Of a stretch of DNA of 64,000 nt, positions 1 to 7,389 are shown in pieces. Each line of letters starts with the position of its first letter. Positions within the stretch are counted from its first letter, which is position 1. The position numbers and the translations under genes are program-made. The stretch is taken from contig NZ_CP159814.1 in assembly GCF_047722505.1 (NCBI RefSeq), positions 744,001 through 808,000 on the forward strand, in the 5' to 3' direction. A model generated the notes under the pieces. The model did no database searches. It was given only the letters and a program-made list of their open reading frames with translations, and was not told the origin of the DNA. The stretch comes from Pelagibacter sp047722505. GTDB taxonomy: Bacteria; Pseudomonadota; Alphaproteobacteria; Pelagibacterales; Pelagibacteraceae.

Positions 1-1329
1 TGCTGTAATATCTTTTAATATCTTTTTAACCTCTAGGTATTTATTAGATTCATATATTTCCTGAATTTCTGGTGTTGTTATTCCAAAGGTAATAATTTTA
101 TAATCAGAAATAATAGGTGGGTTTGAGTTAATTGCTTCCTTAAAACTTAATTCATAAATTAATGATCCATAATCTCTAGGATCATCCATAGATAAAAACT
201 CATCGCTATCCCCTCTAAACAATCTTTCAGTTGCAGTCATAAAGATACGTTTTTTTATCTTTATATTCTTTTGGTGTAACAGATGAGCCATCTCTTTAGT
301 TTTGGAGCCAACAGTTTTGTGAGCTTCATCCATTATACCAAGGTCATAAGTAAAACCTTTTGATCCCTTTGCTGTCGCTCTTCCAGATTGGTAGGTAGTG
401 AACACTACTTTTATCTTTGATGTCTTTTTCTTTAGAAATTGTTTAATTAAACTTGGATCTGTATCAACTTTAATACCAAGATCAGCAGTATCAGTTACAT
501 AGTCGTCTTGTTCACCTTTAACAGTTCCATCACTACATACACAAAACCATTCAGGTTCAATTCCATTGATTAAAAACTCTCTAGTCCAAACTTTTAAAGT
601 TTGTTGTAAAAGAGCTAAACTTGGAACGGCAACTAATATTGATTTAAGTCCCATTTGTTTTGCTATCCAAAATGCAGTTAAACTTTTACCCGTTCCACAA
701 GGCATAATAATTTTACCTCGTTCATTAGATTTAAAGTGTTTGATAGTTTTTTTAATAGCAACAACTTGATGAAGCCTAGGTTTTAAAATAGTTGGTTTAT
801 AAACTTTGCCAACTGCTTTTGCTTTTATTTGAGTAAATAAATCCCCATCATCTAAAGCAAGCCAAGTTTCTAATGTTTCAAAACCAATACTCTTTAATAA
901 CTTTATCTTCTTTGGAGGTTTGTTGACTGTTGCACAAACAATTGCGTGGGTAATGTTATTACAATACGTAAAAGCTAAGTTATTAAAAGTAGATAGATCT
1001 CCCTTAACAGTTAATGTTTCATTAGGGTTAGATCTATATTTACATTGAATGGCCCAATACTCTTTATCAAAAGTTTCAGCTATTAAATCAATACCTTCAT
1101 CCGTATTAGGTAAATTTAGTTTCTTTTTGATGTTATTTGGTACTTCATTAAGTAAATAAACTTTTCTTAATTTAGATTTGTAATGAGGTGCGGTTTCTAA
1201 ATAAAGTTTAGTTAAATATTCAAAGATATCACCTGCTAATTTTGAACGTTTAGATTTAGTAAAGCTTTCTAGAGTCTTGTTTAAATCTTTCCATGATTTG
1301 GCATTTTGAATAATTTTTTTAATATTCAT
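1..1329 (-). CDS. SF2 helicase with N-terminal Mrr-like nuclease domain, C-terminus beyond window
   Basis: This frame is open from ATG at 1329 to the window edge, giving 443 residues without a stop, so the C-terminal part is missing. Residues 77-98 carry a PD-(D/E)XK-like signature (DEGID, then AIQCKY), as in Mrr-type restriction nucleases. Residues 209-217 are Walker A (MPCGTGKS), 334-337 is DEAH, and TAT near residue 365 is helicase motif III. The order nuclease then SF2 helicase resembles the large COG4889 / type ISP restriction proteins, which also carry a methyltransferase and target-recognition part; whether these follow here cannot be seen. The ATG directly abuts the TAA of the upstream gene (TAAATG), so translation is probably coupled. 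A role in restriction or phage defence is inference. Confidence 0.88.
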   Translation of the reverse strand, partial: MNIKKIIQNAKSWKDLNKTLESFTKSKRSKLAGDIFEYLTKLYLETAPHYKSKLRKVYLLNEVPNNIKKKLNLPNTDEGIDLIAETFDKEYWAIQCKYRSNPNETLTVKGDLSTFNNLAFTYCNNITHAIVCATVNKPPKKIKLLKSIGFETLETWLALDDGDLFTQIKAKAVGKVYKPTILKPRLHQVVAIKKTIKHFKSNERGKIIMPCGTGKSLTAFWIAKQMGLKSILVAVPSLALLQQTLKVWTREFLINGIEPEWFCVCSDGTVKGEQDDYVTDTADLGIKVDTDPSLIKQFLKKKTSKIKVVFTTYQSGRATAKGSKGFTYDLGIMDEAHKTVGSKTKEMAHLLHQKNIKIKKRIFMTATERLFRGDSDEFLSMDDPRDYGSLIYELSFKEAINSNPPIISDYKIITFGITTPEIQEIYESNKYLEVKKILKDITA

Positions 1330-1956
1330 TTAATTTTCGATTTCTCTAAAAGGTATATCTAAATCAAAATAATCGGAGACCATGAATAAAAATATATCTT
1401 CATCTATGGATATATCTATTTCTTTATTTTTAAACCAGCCTGTTTTTTTCGTAAAATGGAATTTTTTATACGATCTCCAAATCTGAAATTGTTTTGGATC
1501 AAATGAAGCAAAATCTTTGCCATTTTTTCTAACTGAACCATCTTTTAAAATTTCATAACTATTGTTTAGAAGCCCGTTTGCTTTATACTTAAATAGTACG
1601 ACTTTAGTTCCAGTTTCTGTGTAAGTTTTAAATCTTTGTTCAGCTGTTTTACTCTCTAAGAATTTAGAAAATAAAATAATATTCTGCAATTGTAATTCTT
1701 TATTTTTTCTTTTAAATCCAAATCTTTGATAGGCCAATTTAATTTTAATTTTCTTATTATCTTTATCAAATACTGTTAAAATAGAATTCACGGTTGTTGG
1801 CATTGGTATTAAATTCAAGGTCATCTTTTGAATACTTGAGTAAATCCTTATTGATTTTATTTTATCGTAATGAAATATTTTATCTTTAAATTTGAAAGAT
1901 TTTTCATCAATTGATATCCCATCTGGTAATTGATCTACTGCTGGTAATTGCCCCAT
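1330..1956 (-). CDS. hypothetical protein, possible PH-like domain
   Basis: A 208-residue protein that I do not recognise. The N-terminal half (residues about 15-80) alternates short strand-like segments (KFKDKIFHYDKIKSIRI, then LTVFDKDNKKIKIKL), reminiscent of bacterial PH-like domains; this is a weak resemblance only. There is no signal peptide or membrane segment, so it is probably cytosolic. Its stop codon is immediately followed by the ATG of the nuclease-helicase gene, and it starts 23 nt after the 166-residue gene upstream. Strict co-transcription and coupling suggest that it works with the helicase. It starts at ATG 1956. Confidence 0.7.
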   Translation of the reverse strand: MGQLPAVDQLPDGISIDEKSFKFKDKIFHYDKIKSIRIYSSIQKMTLNLIPMPTTVNSILTVFDKDNKKIKIKLAYQRFGFKRKNKELQLQNIILFSKFLESKTAEQRFKTYTETGTKVVLFKYKANGLLNNSYEILKDGSVRKNGKDFASFDPKQFQIWRSYKKFHFTKKTGWFKNKEIDISIDEDIFLFMVSDYFDLDIPFREIEN

Positions 1957-1979
1957 ATTACTTAAAAAAGTTTTTTCAT

Positions 1980-2480
1980 TTAATAATCTGCATAACTATG
2001 CCAGTAAGCTTCAATATGCTTTTCATATACAGGAGTAAATGTTGGCACTCCAAACCCATCGTGTTTTCTACAAAGATCATGAACTTCCTTGGTAACATCA
2101 TCAATTTCACTAACTTGTCCACCTTTGCAACGTAACAAAATTTTTAAATTAATCGGAATACCATCTATTGTATAAACTGAATGATCTATCTTATGTGCTC
2201 TGCCAATTCCTGGTCCATCCACATAAAGCATAGGGCCAGATCCATGTTCACACTTTACAGATTTAATTGTCTTCTGGTGTAACTCGTGCAGTTCTTTTTC
2301 AAATGCTTTTTCTTTATCTCCATTAAAAAGTTTTTTTTTAAAATGCATTGAAAGGTTATAAAGCAGTACAACTTTATAAAGTTTACATATATCTTCTAAT
2401 CCAGCATTAACTGTTTCTATAAATCTGTCTTTTTTTGCCAATACTATTTTTTCAGGGAATAAAGGATCTGATTTTTTCAT
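1980..2480 (-). CDS. hypothetical protein
   Basis: A 166-residue soluble protein of no recognised family. It has a basic, helix-rich N-terminal half and a C-terminal half with a Gly-rich turn (VDGPGIGRAH) and a His/Cys-bearing helix (EVHDLCRKHDGFG). No RelA/SpoT synthetase motif is visible, although the next gene upstream encodes an alarmone-hydrolase-like HD protein. Its ATG overlaps the stop of that HD gene by 4 nt (ATGA), so the two are almost certainly co-translated. It is the middle member of a four-gene unit ending in the nuclease-helicase. Confidence 0.7.
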   Translation of the reverse strand: MKKSDPLFPEKIVLAKKDRFIETVNAGLEDICKLYKVVLLYNLSMHFKKKLFNGDKEKAFEKELHELHQKTIKSVKCEHGSGPMLYVDGPGIGRAHKIDHSVYTIDGIPINLKILLRCKGGQVSEIDDVTKEVHDLCRKHDGFGVPTFTPVYEKHIEAYWHSYADY

Positions 2481-3061
2481 TTAGATGAGGCTCTCTTAAT
2501 CTCTTTAACTACCGTTAAGTAATTATCTTTAAGCACTTTATGGCCCTTTAAGTGTTTTGAAAACTCTTTGTATAAACTCTCATAATACCAGGCAACTTGC
2601 TTTGGTGTTGCTGTAAATCTCTTCCAGATCTTCTTACCTACTCTTTTGTGATCACTAACAATGCAAGTACCATTATGTAATTTATCACAAAGGGACACAA
2701 ACATTGAAGATTGGCCTTTCTTTTTTATATCTGAAATATATTTTTTCTTTCTGGCTAGCCAAGGTGGTTTAGGAACAACAAGAGTATCACTACACTCATC
2801 AACTATTTTAGCTACATTGTTACCAAATAGTTTTCTAATTTTAATTAAGGTCTTTAACCCTCCTTGATCTTCCACTGCATCATGCAATAAACCTCCAATA
2901 GCTTCATCAGTAGTACCACCATCTTCAATAACGTTGTTACTAACTGAAACTAAATGAGTAAAGTATGGAATTCCAGTGCCCTTACGGTTTTGTTTAAAGT
3001 GTATTTTATAGGTGAAATCTAAAGCTTTTTTGTATTTCTTTTTATCTATCTTTTTATTCAT
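2477..3061 (-). CDS. HD-domain phosphohydrolase of RelA/SpoT hydrolase type
   Basis: A 194-residue single-domain protein. Metal-binding residues of the RSH hydrolase fold are visible: H36, the pair H60-D61, E64-D65 in LLHDAVED, and CDKLHN with D126 and N130. The HDxxED plus D-K-L-H-N combination is the hallmark of (p)ppGpp 3'-pyrophosphohydrolases and their small relatives (MESH1-like small alarmone hydrolases). No synthetase, TGS or ACT domain follows, so this is a stand-alone hydrolase. Substrate could be an alarmone or another nucleotide. It is the first gene of the four-gene unit that ends in the nuclease-helicase, and overlaps the next gene by 4 nt. Confidence 0.85.
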   Translation of the reverse strand: MNKKIDKKKYKKALDFTYKIHFKQNRKGTGIPYFTHLVSVSNNVIEDGGTTDEAIGGLLHDAVEDQGGLKTLIKIRKLFGNNVAKIVDECSDTLVVPKPPWLARKKKYISDIKKKGQSSMFVSLCDKLHNGTCIVSDHKRVGKKIWKRFTATPKQVAWYYESLYKEFSKHLKGHKVLKDNYLTVVKEIKRASSK

Positions 3062-3076
3062 TCTTTATGGATTTCT

Positions 3077-3394
3077 TTATCCTATATTTTTTTTAATCTT
3101 AAAGAAACCATATATGTAAATTCCTGAAGTTATGAAGTTAATTGGCATCCATAATTCTCTACTTAATTTAACTGGGATAACCGGATTATATAAAATTAAG
3201 ATCAATCCAAATAAAATTATAATTTCATTAATACCACCTGCATTTTTATAGCTGTGATAAATTATTATGCCTGCTGTTATGCTTATTATTAAACGAAGAA
3301 GTGTATAGAATCCGTAAGGAAAAGAAATTAACGGTGCAAGTACTAATAAGACTGCTGGTATTAAAAGAAAAAGAGCGATTGAGTTTTTGTTCAT
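3077..3394 (-). CDS. small four-helix membrane protein, DUF6804-like
   Basis: A 105-residue hydrophobic protein with about four membrane segments. The pattern PYGFYTLLRL early, then a short LYNPVIPVKLSRELWMPINF segment before the last helix, is that of the DUF6804 family of small inner-membrane proteins with no known function. It lies 15 nt upstream of the HD gene and 13 nt downstream of the next gene, all on the minus strand, so it could belong to the same transcript as the nuclease-helicase unit. It starts at ATG 3394. Confidence 0.7.
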   Translation of the reverse strand: MNKNSIALFLLIPAVLLVLAPLISFPYGFYTLLRLIISITAGIIIYHSYKNAGGINEIIILFGLILILYNPVIPVKLSRELWMPINFITSGIYIYGFFKIKKNIG

Positions 3395-3407
3395 TTATTT
3401 TAGTTTC

Positions 3408-3950
3408 TTATTTAAAGGGAATAAAAAATCCAGATTTTATATCTAATTCAGTTGTTAATTTTTCAATAATTACTCCAATGGTTGCATCCTTTAAATTTTT
3501 CAGGCCTTCTGGGTTTCCCACCTCAACTGTATCTTCAAAGTCTTTTACTGTAAAAACTTTTCCGATATCGTTAATTCCTACACTTACAAAATCCCCAATA
3601 TTAATTGAATGTTCTAAATCATCAAAAAAAACCCAAATTAAGATTTCAGTTTGTTTGCTATCTACATAAACAGTACATCTAACGGTGCCACTTTTTTTAT
3701 CTTGTCCTATTAAATAAACAATTCCTAAAACACTAGATTTACTTTTTAGAATAACTGATGAAAAATACTTTTTAGAATACTCATAACAAGCTTCATTACT
3801 TTTGAAAAATAAGTTTGTTGAATTTGAATTTATACTTTTATTTTTTTGAGAGTTATTAGAGCCTCCTTGTTTTTTTAAAATTATTATAAAAGCTATGACA
3901 CCAACTATTAATAATCCCAATGCAATATATGTAACTAATTGTTCGGACAT
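3408..3950 (-). CDS. membrane-anchored hypothetical protein
   Basis: A 180-residue protein with one N-terminal membrane helix (residues about 6-26, rich in Ile, Val and Leu, followed by lysines), a short Asn/Ser linker, then a soluble domain of alternating strands. The orientation is probably N-out or N-in single-pass with the C-domain anchored at the membrane; neither can be decided from sequence alone. Family not recognised. The last 16 nt of the upstream gene overlap its start, indicating coupled expression. Confidence 0.65.
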   Translation of the reverse strand: MSEQLVTYIALGLLIVGVIAFIIILKKQGGSNNSQKNKSINSNSTNLFFKSNEACYEYSKKYFSSVILKSKSSVLGIVYLIGQDKKSGTVRCTVYVDSKQTEILIWVFFDDLEHSINIGDFVSVGINDIGKVFTVKDFEDTVEVGNPEGLKNLKDATIGVIIEKLTTELDIKSGFFIPFK

Positions 3951-4549
3951 TTGAATTTTTTATTTAAATGCTTAACAAAAGTTAATTCAAAGACTCTGTA
4001 TGCTACAGCAAAATCTCTAGGCATTTCAGCTGGATTCTGACCTTTAGCCAGAGATCCTAAAACTTTTTTTTGCATATTAGCTCTTTTTTCAAATTCACCT
4101 TCATCATAAAATTTTTGAGCCTCTAAATAAATTTTGTTGTCTAAAAAGTTGCTTTTTGCCTTTGGATCATTCAACATAATTGCAACAGTCATAAAAGCAT
4201 CCTCTGATCCAAGCTCCAAATCTTTTTTCCCCATATAACTTTTTAAAATATCAGAATATCCCATTAACTCTTTTGAGTCGTCAAATTTAGGATCCAATAA
4301 AACTAATATTTTTGACATAATTAAACCTCTGTCGCCTGGGTTTTTTACTTTAAAAAAATGATGTAACATAAAATTTTGATAGCCATTAAAATATCCAAGC
4401 AAATACTCATCATCTAAAAATTCATTCGTAAAATCTGTGTGTGTTCCTATTTGTCGAGCTAAATTAATGGGTATACCTATTTGTGACCAAATATTTACCG
4501 CTATTGAGTCTTTGTTTTTAAAAAATAAAGATTTAATTCCTTCAAACAT
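3935..4549 (-). CDS. hypothetical cytosolic protein
   Basis: A 204-residue soluble, mostly helical protein with no signal peptide and no recognised domain. It overlaps the membrane-anchored protein downstream by 16 nt. It is the first gene after a 75-nt gap that carries a dispersed repeat, so a promoter for the group 4549 to about 1330 may lie in that gap. No function can be assigned. Confidence 0.65.
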   Translation of the reverse strand: MFEGIKSLFFKNKDSIAVNIWSQIGIPINLARQIGTHTDFTNEFLDDEYLLGYFNGYQNFMLHHFFKVKNPGDRGLIMSKILVLLDPKFDDSKELMGYSDILKSYMGKKDLELGSEDAFMTVAIMLNDPKAKSNFLDNKIYLEAQKFYDEGEFEKRANMQKKVLGSLAKGQNPAEMPRDFAVAYRVFELTFVKHLNKKFKCPNN

Positions 4550-4573
4550 TTTTCTTTAACCTTACCAAGTACT

Positions 4574-4603
4574 AAATCAAGTGTCTAGATCATGAAATGA
4601 TAA
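4574..4603. repeat. dispersed 30-bp intergenic repeat, copy 1
   Basis: This 30-bp stretch matches 26 of 30 positions with 11860-11889. The shared core is GTGTCTAG followed by T, ATG and AATGATAA at fixed spacing. Both copies sit just beyond the stop of a minus-strand gene, in the same orientation. The part TAGGTGATGGAAT of copy 2 resembles the 5' end of bacterial tRNA-Leu genes, but no tRNA follows either copy. Confidence 0.6.
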
Positions 4604-4624
4604 CTAAGATAACAGTTATTAGGC

Positions 4625-4999
4625 TTATTCAATATATCCACTTTTAGCATCACATTTATAATGCTCTAAAAACTTATCATTTTTATAATCATACTTAGAC
4701 ATTGTCATAGTGGGTTCTGAATCTCCTTCAAATACGATCAGTTGAAAACCTAATTCATAATCTGCAAATCTTGCAGTTATTTGATTTTCACCAATATCTA
4801 ATTTGCTGGCTTTAATCATGACAAATTCATCATTTTCCTCATCAAAGTATTGAAGCCCTACTGCTTGTAATGTGAATTTCAAAGGCTCATAATTCCTTCC
4901 AAAGACTGATTTCATATTAAGACATGAAATATTCAAACCTTGGTCAGCATTTGAGATTGTTGGTAATAGTAATAAGATAATCATAAGAATTCTTAACAT
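4625..4999 (-). CDS. small secreted protein of unknown function
   Basis: A 124-residue protein with a clear cleavable signal peptide (MLRILMIILLLLPTISNADQ, cleavage probably after residue 18), hence periplasmic. The mature part is about 105 residues, acidic, with two cysteines (CLNM and KCDAKSGY) that could form a disulfide. No family is recognised. It lies 3 nt downstream of another secreted-protein gene on the same strand, so the two are probably co-transcribed and may work together in the periplasm. Confidence 0.7.
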   Translation of the reverse strand: MLRILMIILLLLPTISNADQGLNISCLNMKSVFGRNYEPLKFTLQAVGLQYFDEENDEFVMIKASKLDIGENQITARFADYELGFQLIVFEGDSEPTMTMSKYDYKNDKFLEHYKCDAKSGYIE

Positions 5000-5002
5000 T
5001 AT

Positions 5003-5563
5003 CTAACTATCCAAATGATTAATAGTTTCACAAAGCTTATTAGCCTCCAATACAGAGGGCACAAGCTTATCTAACTTCCAGTTGTTAGTAGTTATATCAA
5101 AATACTTCGCAGCTTTAAAATCGATACCATCCACTATCTCAATTTCATACTTATTCTCTTTCTTGTAAAAATTGTTTAAACGATGGATGTATTCTTTAAC
5201 TGGAAACTCTCCTAGGGAAAAAGTAACTCTAAAGCCAATTAAAAATGGATTAACTGCCTCAACTTTAGCAGTTAGATTTTCTCCGTTAATTTTAATTGGA
5301 ATATTTTTACCCTCTAGTTGATATATATCACCAGGTTTTTCATAAGTGACAAAAGTAAAATTATTATAGACAGTTTCACAATTTTCTCTTGATCCAATAA
5401 AGAAATTTAAACTATCCCCATGAACTACTTCACCACTAACCCTTGCATAAGATAGAGTTTCATACCTATCGATCGTCCATTCTTCTTCAGCTTGAGCTTG
5501 GTAAGCAATTACCATTAAAAAAAGGATTAAATGAGCTGAAACAAATATAAGAAACCGCTTCAA
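5003..5563 (-). CDS. secreted hypothetical protein, TTG start
   Basis: A 186-residue protein with a signal peptide (hydrophobic residues 4-22, AQA before the cleavage point). The mature protein is probably periplasmic and beta-rich; cysteines near residues 58 and 179 might pair. The start is TTG at 5563, overlapping the TGA stop of the upstream 61-residue gene (TTGA). The complete signal peptide supports this start, since the next in-frame Met lies inside the hydrophobic core. No family recognised. Confidence 0.68.
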   Translation of the reverse strand: MKRFLIFVSAHLILFLMVIAYQAQAEEEWTIDRYETLSYARVSGEVVHGDSLNFFIGSRENCETVYNNFTFVTYEKPGDIYQLEGKNIPIKINGENLTAKVEAVNPFLIGFRVTFSLGEFPVKEYIHRLNNFYKKENKYEIEIVDGIDFKAAKYFDITTNNWKLDKLVPSVLEANKLCETINHLDS

Positions 5564-5745
5564 GACTTAAGCTCCGCATTAATTCCAATTTTTTTGAGGG
5601 TTCTAATTATTTTATCCCAGACGATAGAATTATGGTCACTTGGGCTAATTTCAAATTTAAAAGTTTGTTTGTAGACTGGGCTGCAGTTATCATAAGCTAT
5701 ATAAGCACTTACATGACAGTATTTATTAATACCGTTTATTTCCAT
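5560..5745 (-). CDS. small hypothetical protein
   Basis: A 61-residue soluble protein starting at ATG 5745 and overlapping the next gene by 4 nt. The sequence alternates short strands (YCHVSAYIAYD, then TFKFEISPSD) and a C-terminal helix (WDKIIRTLKKIG). It is not recognised. Tight coupling to two secreted-protein genes suggests a shared transcript 5745 to 4625. Confidence 0.55.
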   Translation of the reverse strand: MEINGINKYCHVSAYIAYDNCSPVYKQTFKFEISPSDHNSIVWDKIIRTLKKIGINAELKS

Positions 5746-5813
5746 ATATCAAAACTCCTATTGTTGGTTGTATTTTTAAGGGAAAGTAATTTGTAATTTG
5801 TAATGGTTTCACT

Positions 5814-5831
5814 CCTCTTCCAATCAAGAGG
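5814..5831. other. short hairpin in 200-nt gap
   Basis: A perfect 6-bp inverted repeat (CCTCTT / AAGAGG) with a 6-nt loop lies in the gap 5746-5945. No T-run follows on either strand, so it is not a typical terminator. It could belong to the 5' untranslated region of the 61-residue gene. Confidence 0.3.
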
Positions 5832-5945
5832 TCTACGTAACGAGGAATATAAGGAAAAAAAACGTAAACGTGAAAAAAGGAATGAAATCCAATGCATGAT
5901 TCTAATAGATCATTACTGTTTGTTTAAAACTTGCTCTAATAATGT

Positions 5946-6110
5946 TTAATTTATGAAATAGATGATGGTTAGAATTATAAGGATAATGACAATCCAAATA
6001 GTAAGATTAGTTAAGAATTGTTTTAATTTAGAATTAGACTGTAGAAAAGCTGGGAGTACTAATAAGAGTATCCCTAGCATATAAACAAAGGGTAATATCT
6101 GATCCATCAT
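5946..6110 (-). CDS. small two-helix membrane protein
   Basis: A 54-residue frame starting at ATG 6110 (a second ATG follows immediately) and ending with TAA at 5946. It has two hydrophobic segments (residues about 6-22 and 36-53) joined by a short polar loop containing SNSKLKQF. The clean two-helix layout with a basic loop argues for a real small membrane protein and not a chance frame. It lies 15 nt downstream of the 175-residue gene on the same strand. Function unknown. Confidence 0.55.
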   Translation of the reverse strand: MMDQILPFVYMLGILLLVLPAFLQSNSKLKQFLTNLTIWIVIILIILTIIYFIN

Positions 6111-6125
6111 TATACCTAGTTTGTA

Positions 6126-6653
6126 TTATGCAACGATTGTTCGAGACCGTCGTTCATTCTGTTTTATTTTATCAAAAGTTTTCTCAATTATTTTAGCTTT
6201 CGGCCTTAGCTCTTCTTTGCTATCTTTTTCTATAAGATTTGCCCCAGCTGTTTTGTTAAATCCGTCTATTTTTTTAAAATATTCTTTGTTTTTAGATTGT
6301 GATTTACTGTACCAAAGGTCTTTTAATTGCTTGGTGTAATCTTCAAGTTTGCTCTTATCCCAAGTAATATTTTCCTGTTTTCTCATCAAATTATAAAATT
6401 GTATGAAGTCTTTTGATTTAACCCACTGTCTAATTATATGAGTAAGTGACTTATCTTTATTTTCTGGATCAAGTTGCTTTTGTGTAACTATCGCAATAAT
6501 ATTTAATGAATAAGACGCTCTATTAACATCATAATTAGATGCATTCCCTTGGTCACACCCCTTTAATAAGCTTAATACTTTTTCAAGATCGCTATCTGAA
6601 TGTGTTAAATGTTCAATTACCTTATCCCACTTATCTTTTGCAACTTTAGCCAT
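6126..6653 (-). CDS. hypothetical protein, basic and helical
   Basis: A 175-residue protein, lysine-rich and predicted all-helical, starting at ATG 6653. It has no signal peptide, membrane segment or recognised domain. The basic C-terminus (KIKQNERRSRTIVA) could bind nucleic acid, but that is speculation. It is probably co-transcribed with the small membrane protein downstream. Confidence 0.6.
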   Translation of the reverse strand: MAKVAKDKWDKVIEHLTHSDSDLEKVLSLLKGCDQGNASNYDVNRASYSLNIIAIVTQKQLDPENKDKSLTHIIRQWVKSKDFIQFYNLMRKQENITWDKSKLEDYTKQLKDLWYSKSQSKNKEYFKKIDGFNKTAGANLIEKDSKEELRPKAKIIEKTFDKIKQNERRSRTIVA

Positions 6654-6762
6654 TCATAGACAATACACAGATTAAGGACCTTACTCAATTAACGATTGGT
6701 GAATATTAAATCAACATGGCCACGGCTACAAAACCGAGACCATATTTACTCAGTTATTGATT

Positions 6763-7014
6763 TTACAAGCTGACAGGGTTTCCTGGTCTGCCGTTAGGTA
6801 AATCTTTGTTTTTGATTTCAGTAACAGCGTCTTTTGCAGTACTGATTTTTACCTCTACTATTTCTTTAAGGCGGTCGTTATCAACTAATTGCTCATTGCA
6901 ATAACTAATAACCTTTTTCTTAGCGTCATCAGCAGATTCTGCGTTGATGATTTCTTCTCTAGACGATATTGATTTTTCAACTACGTCGACTTTAACTTTA
7001 TACAAATTGGTCAT
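6763..7014 (-). CDS. small hypothetical protein
   Basis: An 83-residue protein with a good start: ATG 7014 preceded by a strong Shine-Dalgarno (AAGGAGGT) 3-4 nt upstream, one of the best in the window, suggesting high expression. It begins with an alternating strand (LYKVKVDVVEKSI), then a helix with NAESADDAKKKV that resembles the small single-domain proteins formed of one strand-helix-strand unit. No family can be named with confidence. Confidence 0.65.
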   Translation of the reverse strand: MTNLYKVKVDVVEKSISSREEIINAESADDAKKKVISYCNEQLVDNDRLKEIVEVKISTAKDAVTEIKNKDLPNGRPGNPVSL

Positions 7015-7243
7015 ATGACCTCCTTATCAAAAAACAATAACATGGCAGCATATACGCCACAACCGCCAATCAGGTATTTAAGTGATGAAATGAGGGTTAA
7101 TCAACTATAATAATTATAAAAGCACACTTTGAGCAACCTATGAGAGAACACTTCTATTAGATCGGTCATACACTTGTATTTAACTAATTATAAAAAATAG
7201 GCTCTTATTTAAATTAATAACAGTTAAGGAGAAATATAATGTT

Positions 7244-7375
7244 GTGTATAAATATATCTTACAAAGTTCATTGCACCAACTGAGGGGACGTCGCTACTTA
7301 TTTGATAATCCAAAAAATGATATTTATTATATAAACAAAAGTACCATAAAACATAAAGGTTTTGTTTTTACCTGA
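7244..7375 (+). CDS. possible 43-residue protein, GTG start
   Basis: The frame GTG 7244 to TGA 7373 encodes a 43-residue protein whose second half (RGRRYLFDNPKNDIYYINK) looks protein-like. A strong Shine-Dalgarno (AAGGAG, 7226-7231) lies 12 nt upstream. However, that site is better spaced (7 nt) for ATG 7239, which opens a 14-residue frame ending in TGA at 7281. Either the GTG is used, or the short peptide is a leader, or the two frames were once joined and a frameshift separates them. Not recognised. Confidence 0.3.
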   Translation: MYKYILQSSLHQLRGRRYLFDNPKNDIYYINKSTIKHKGFVFT

Positions 7376-7389
7376 TTCTTAGTTCAAAT

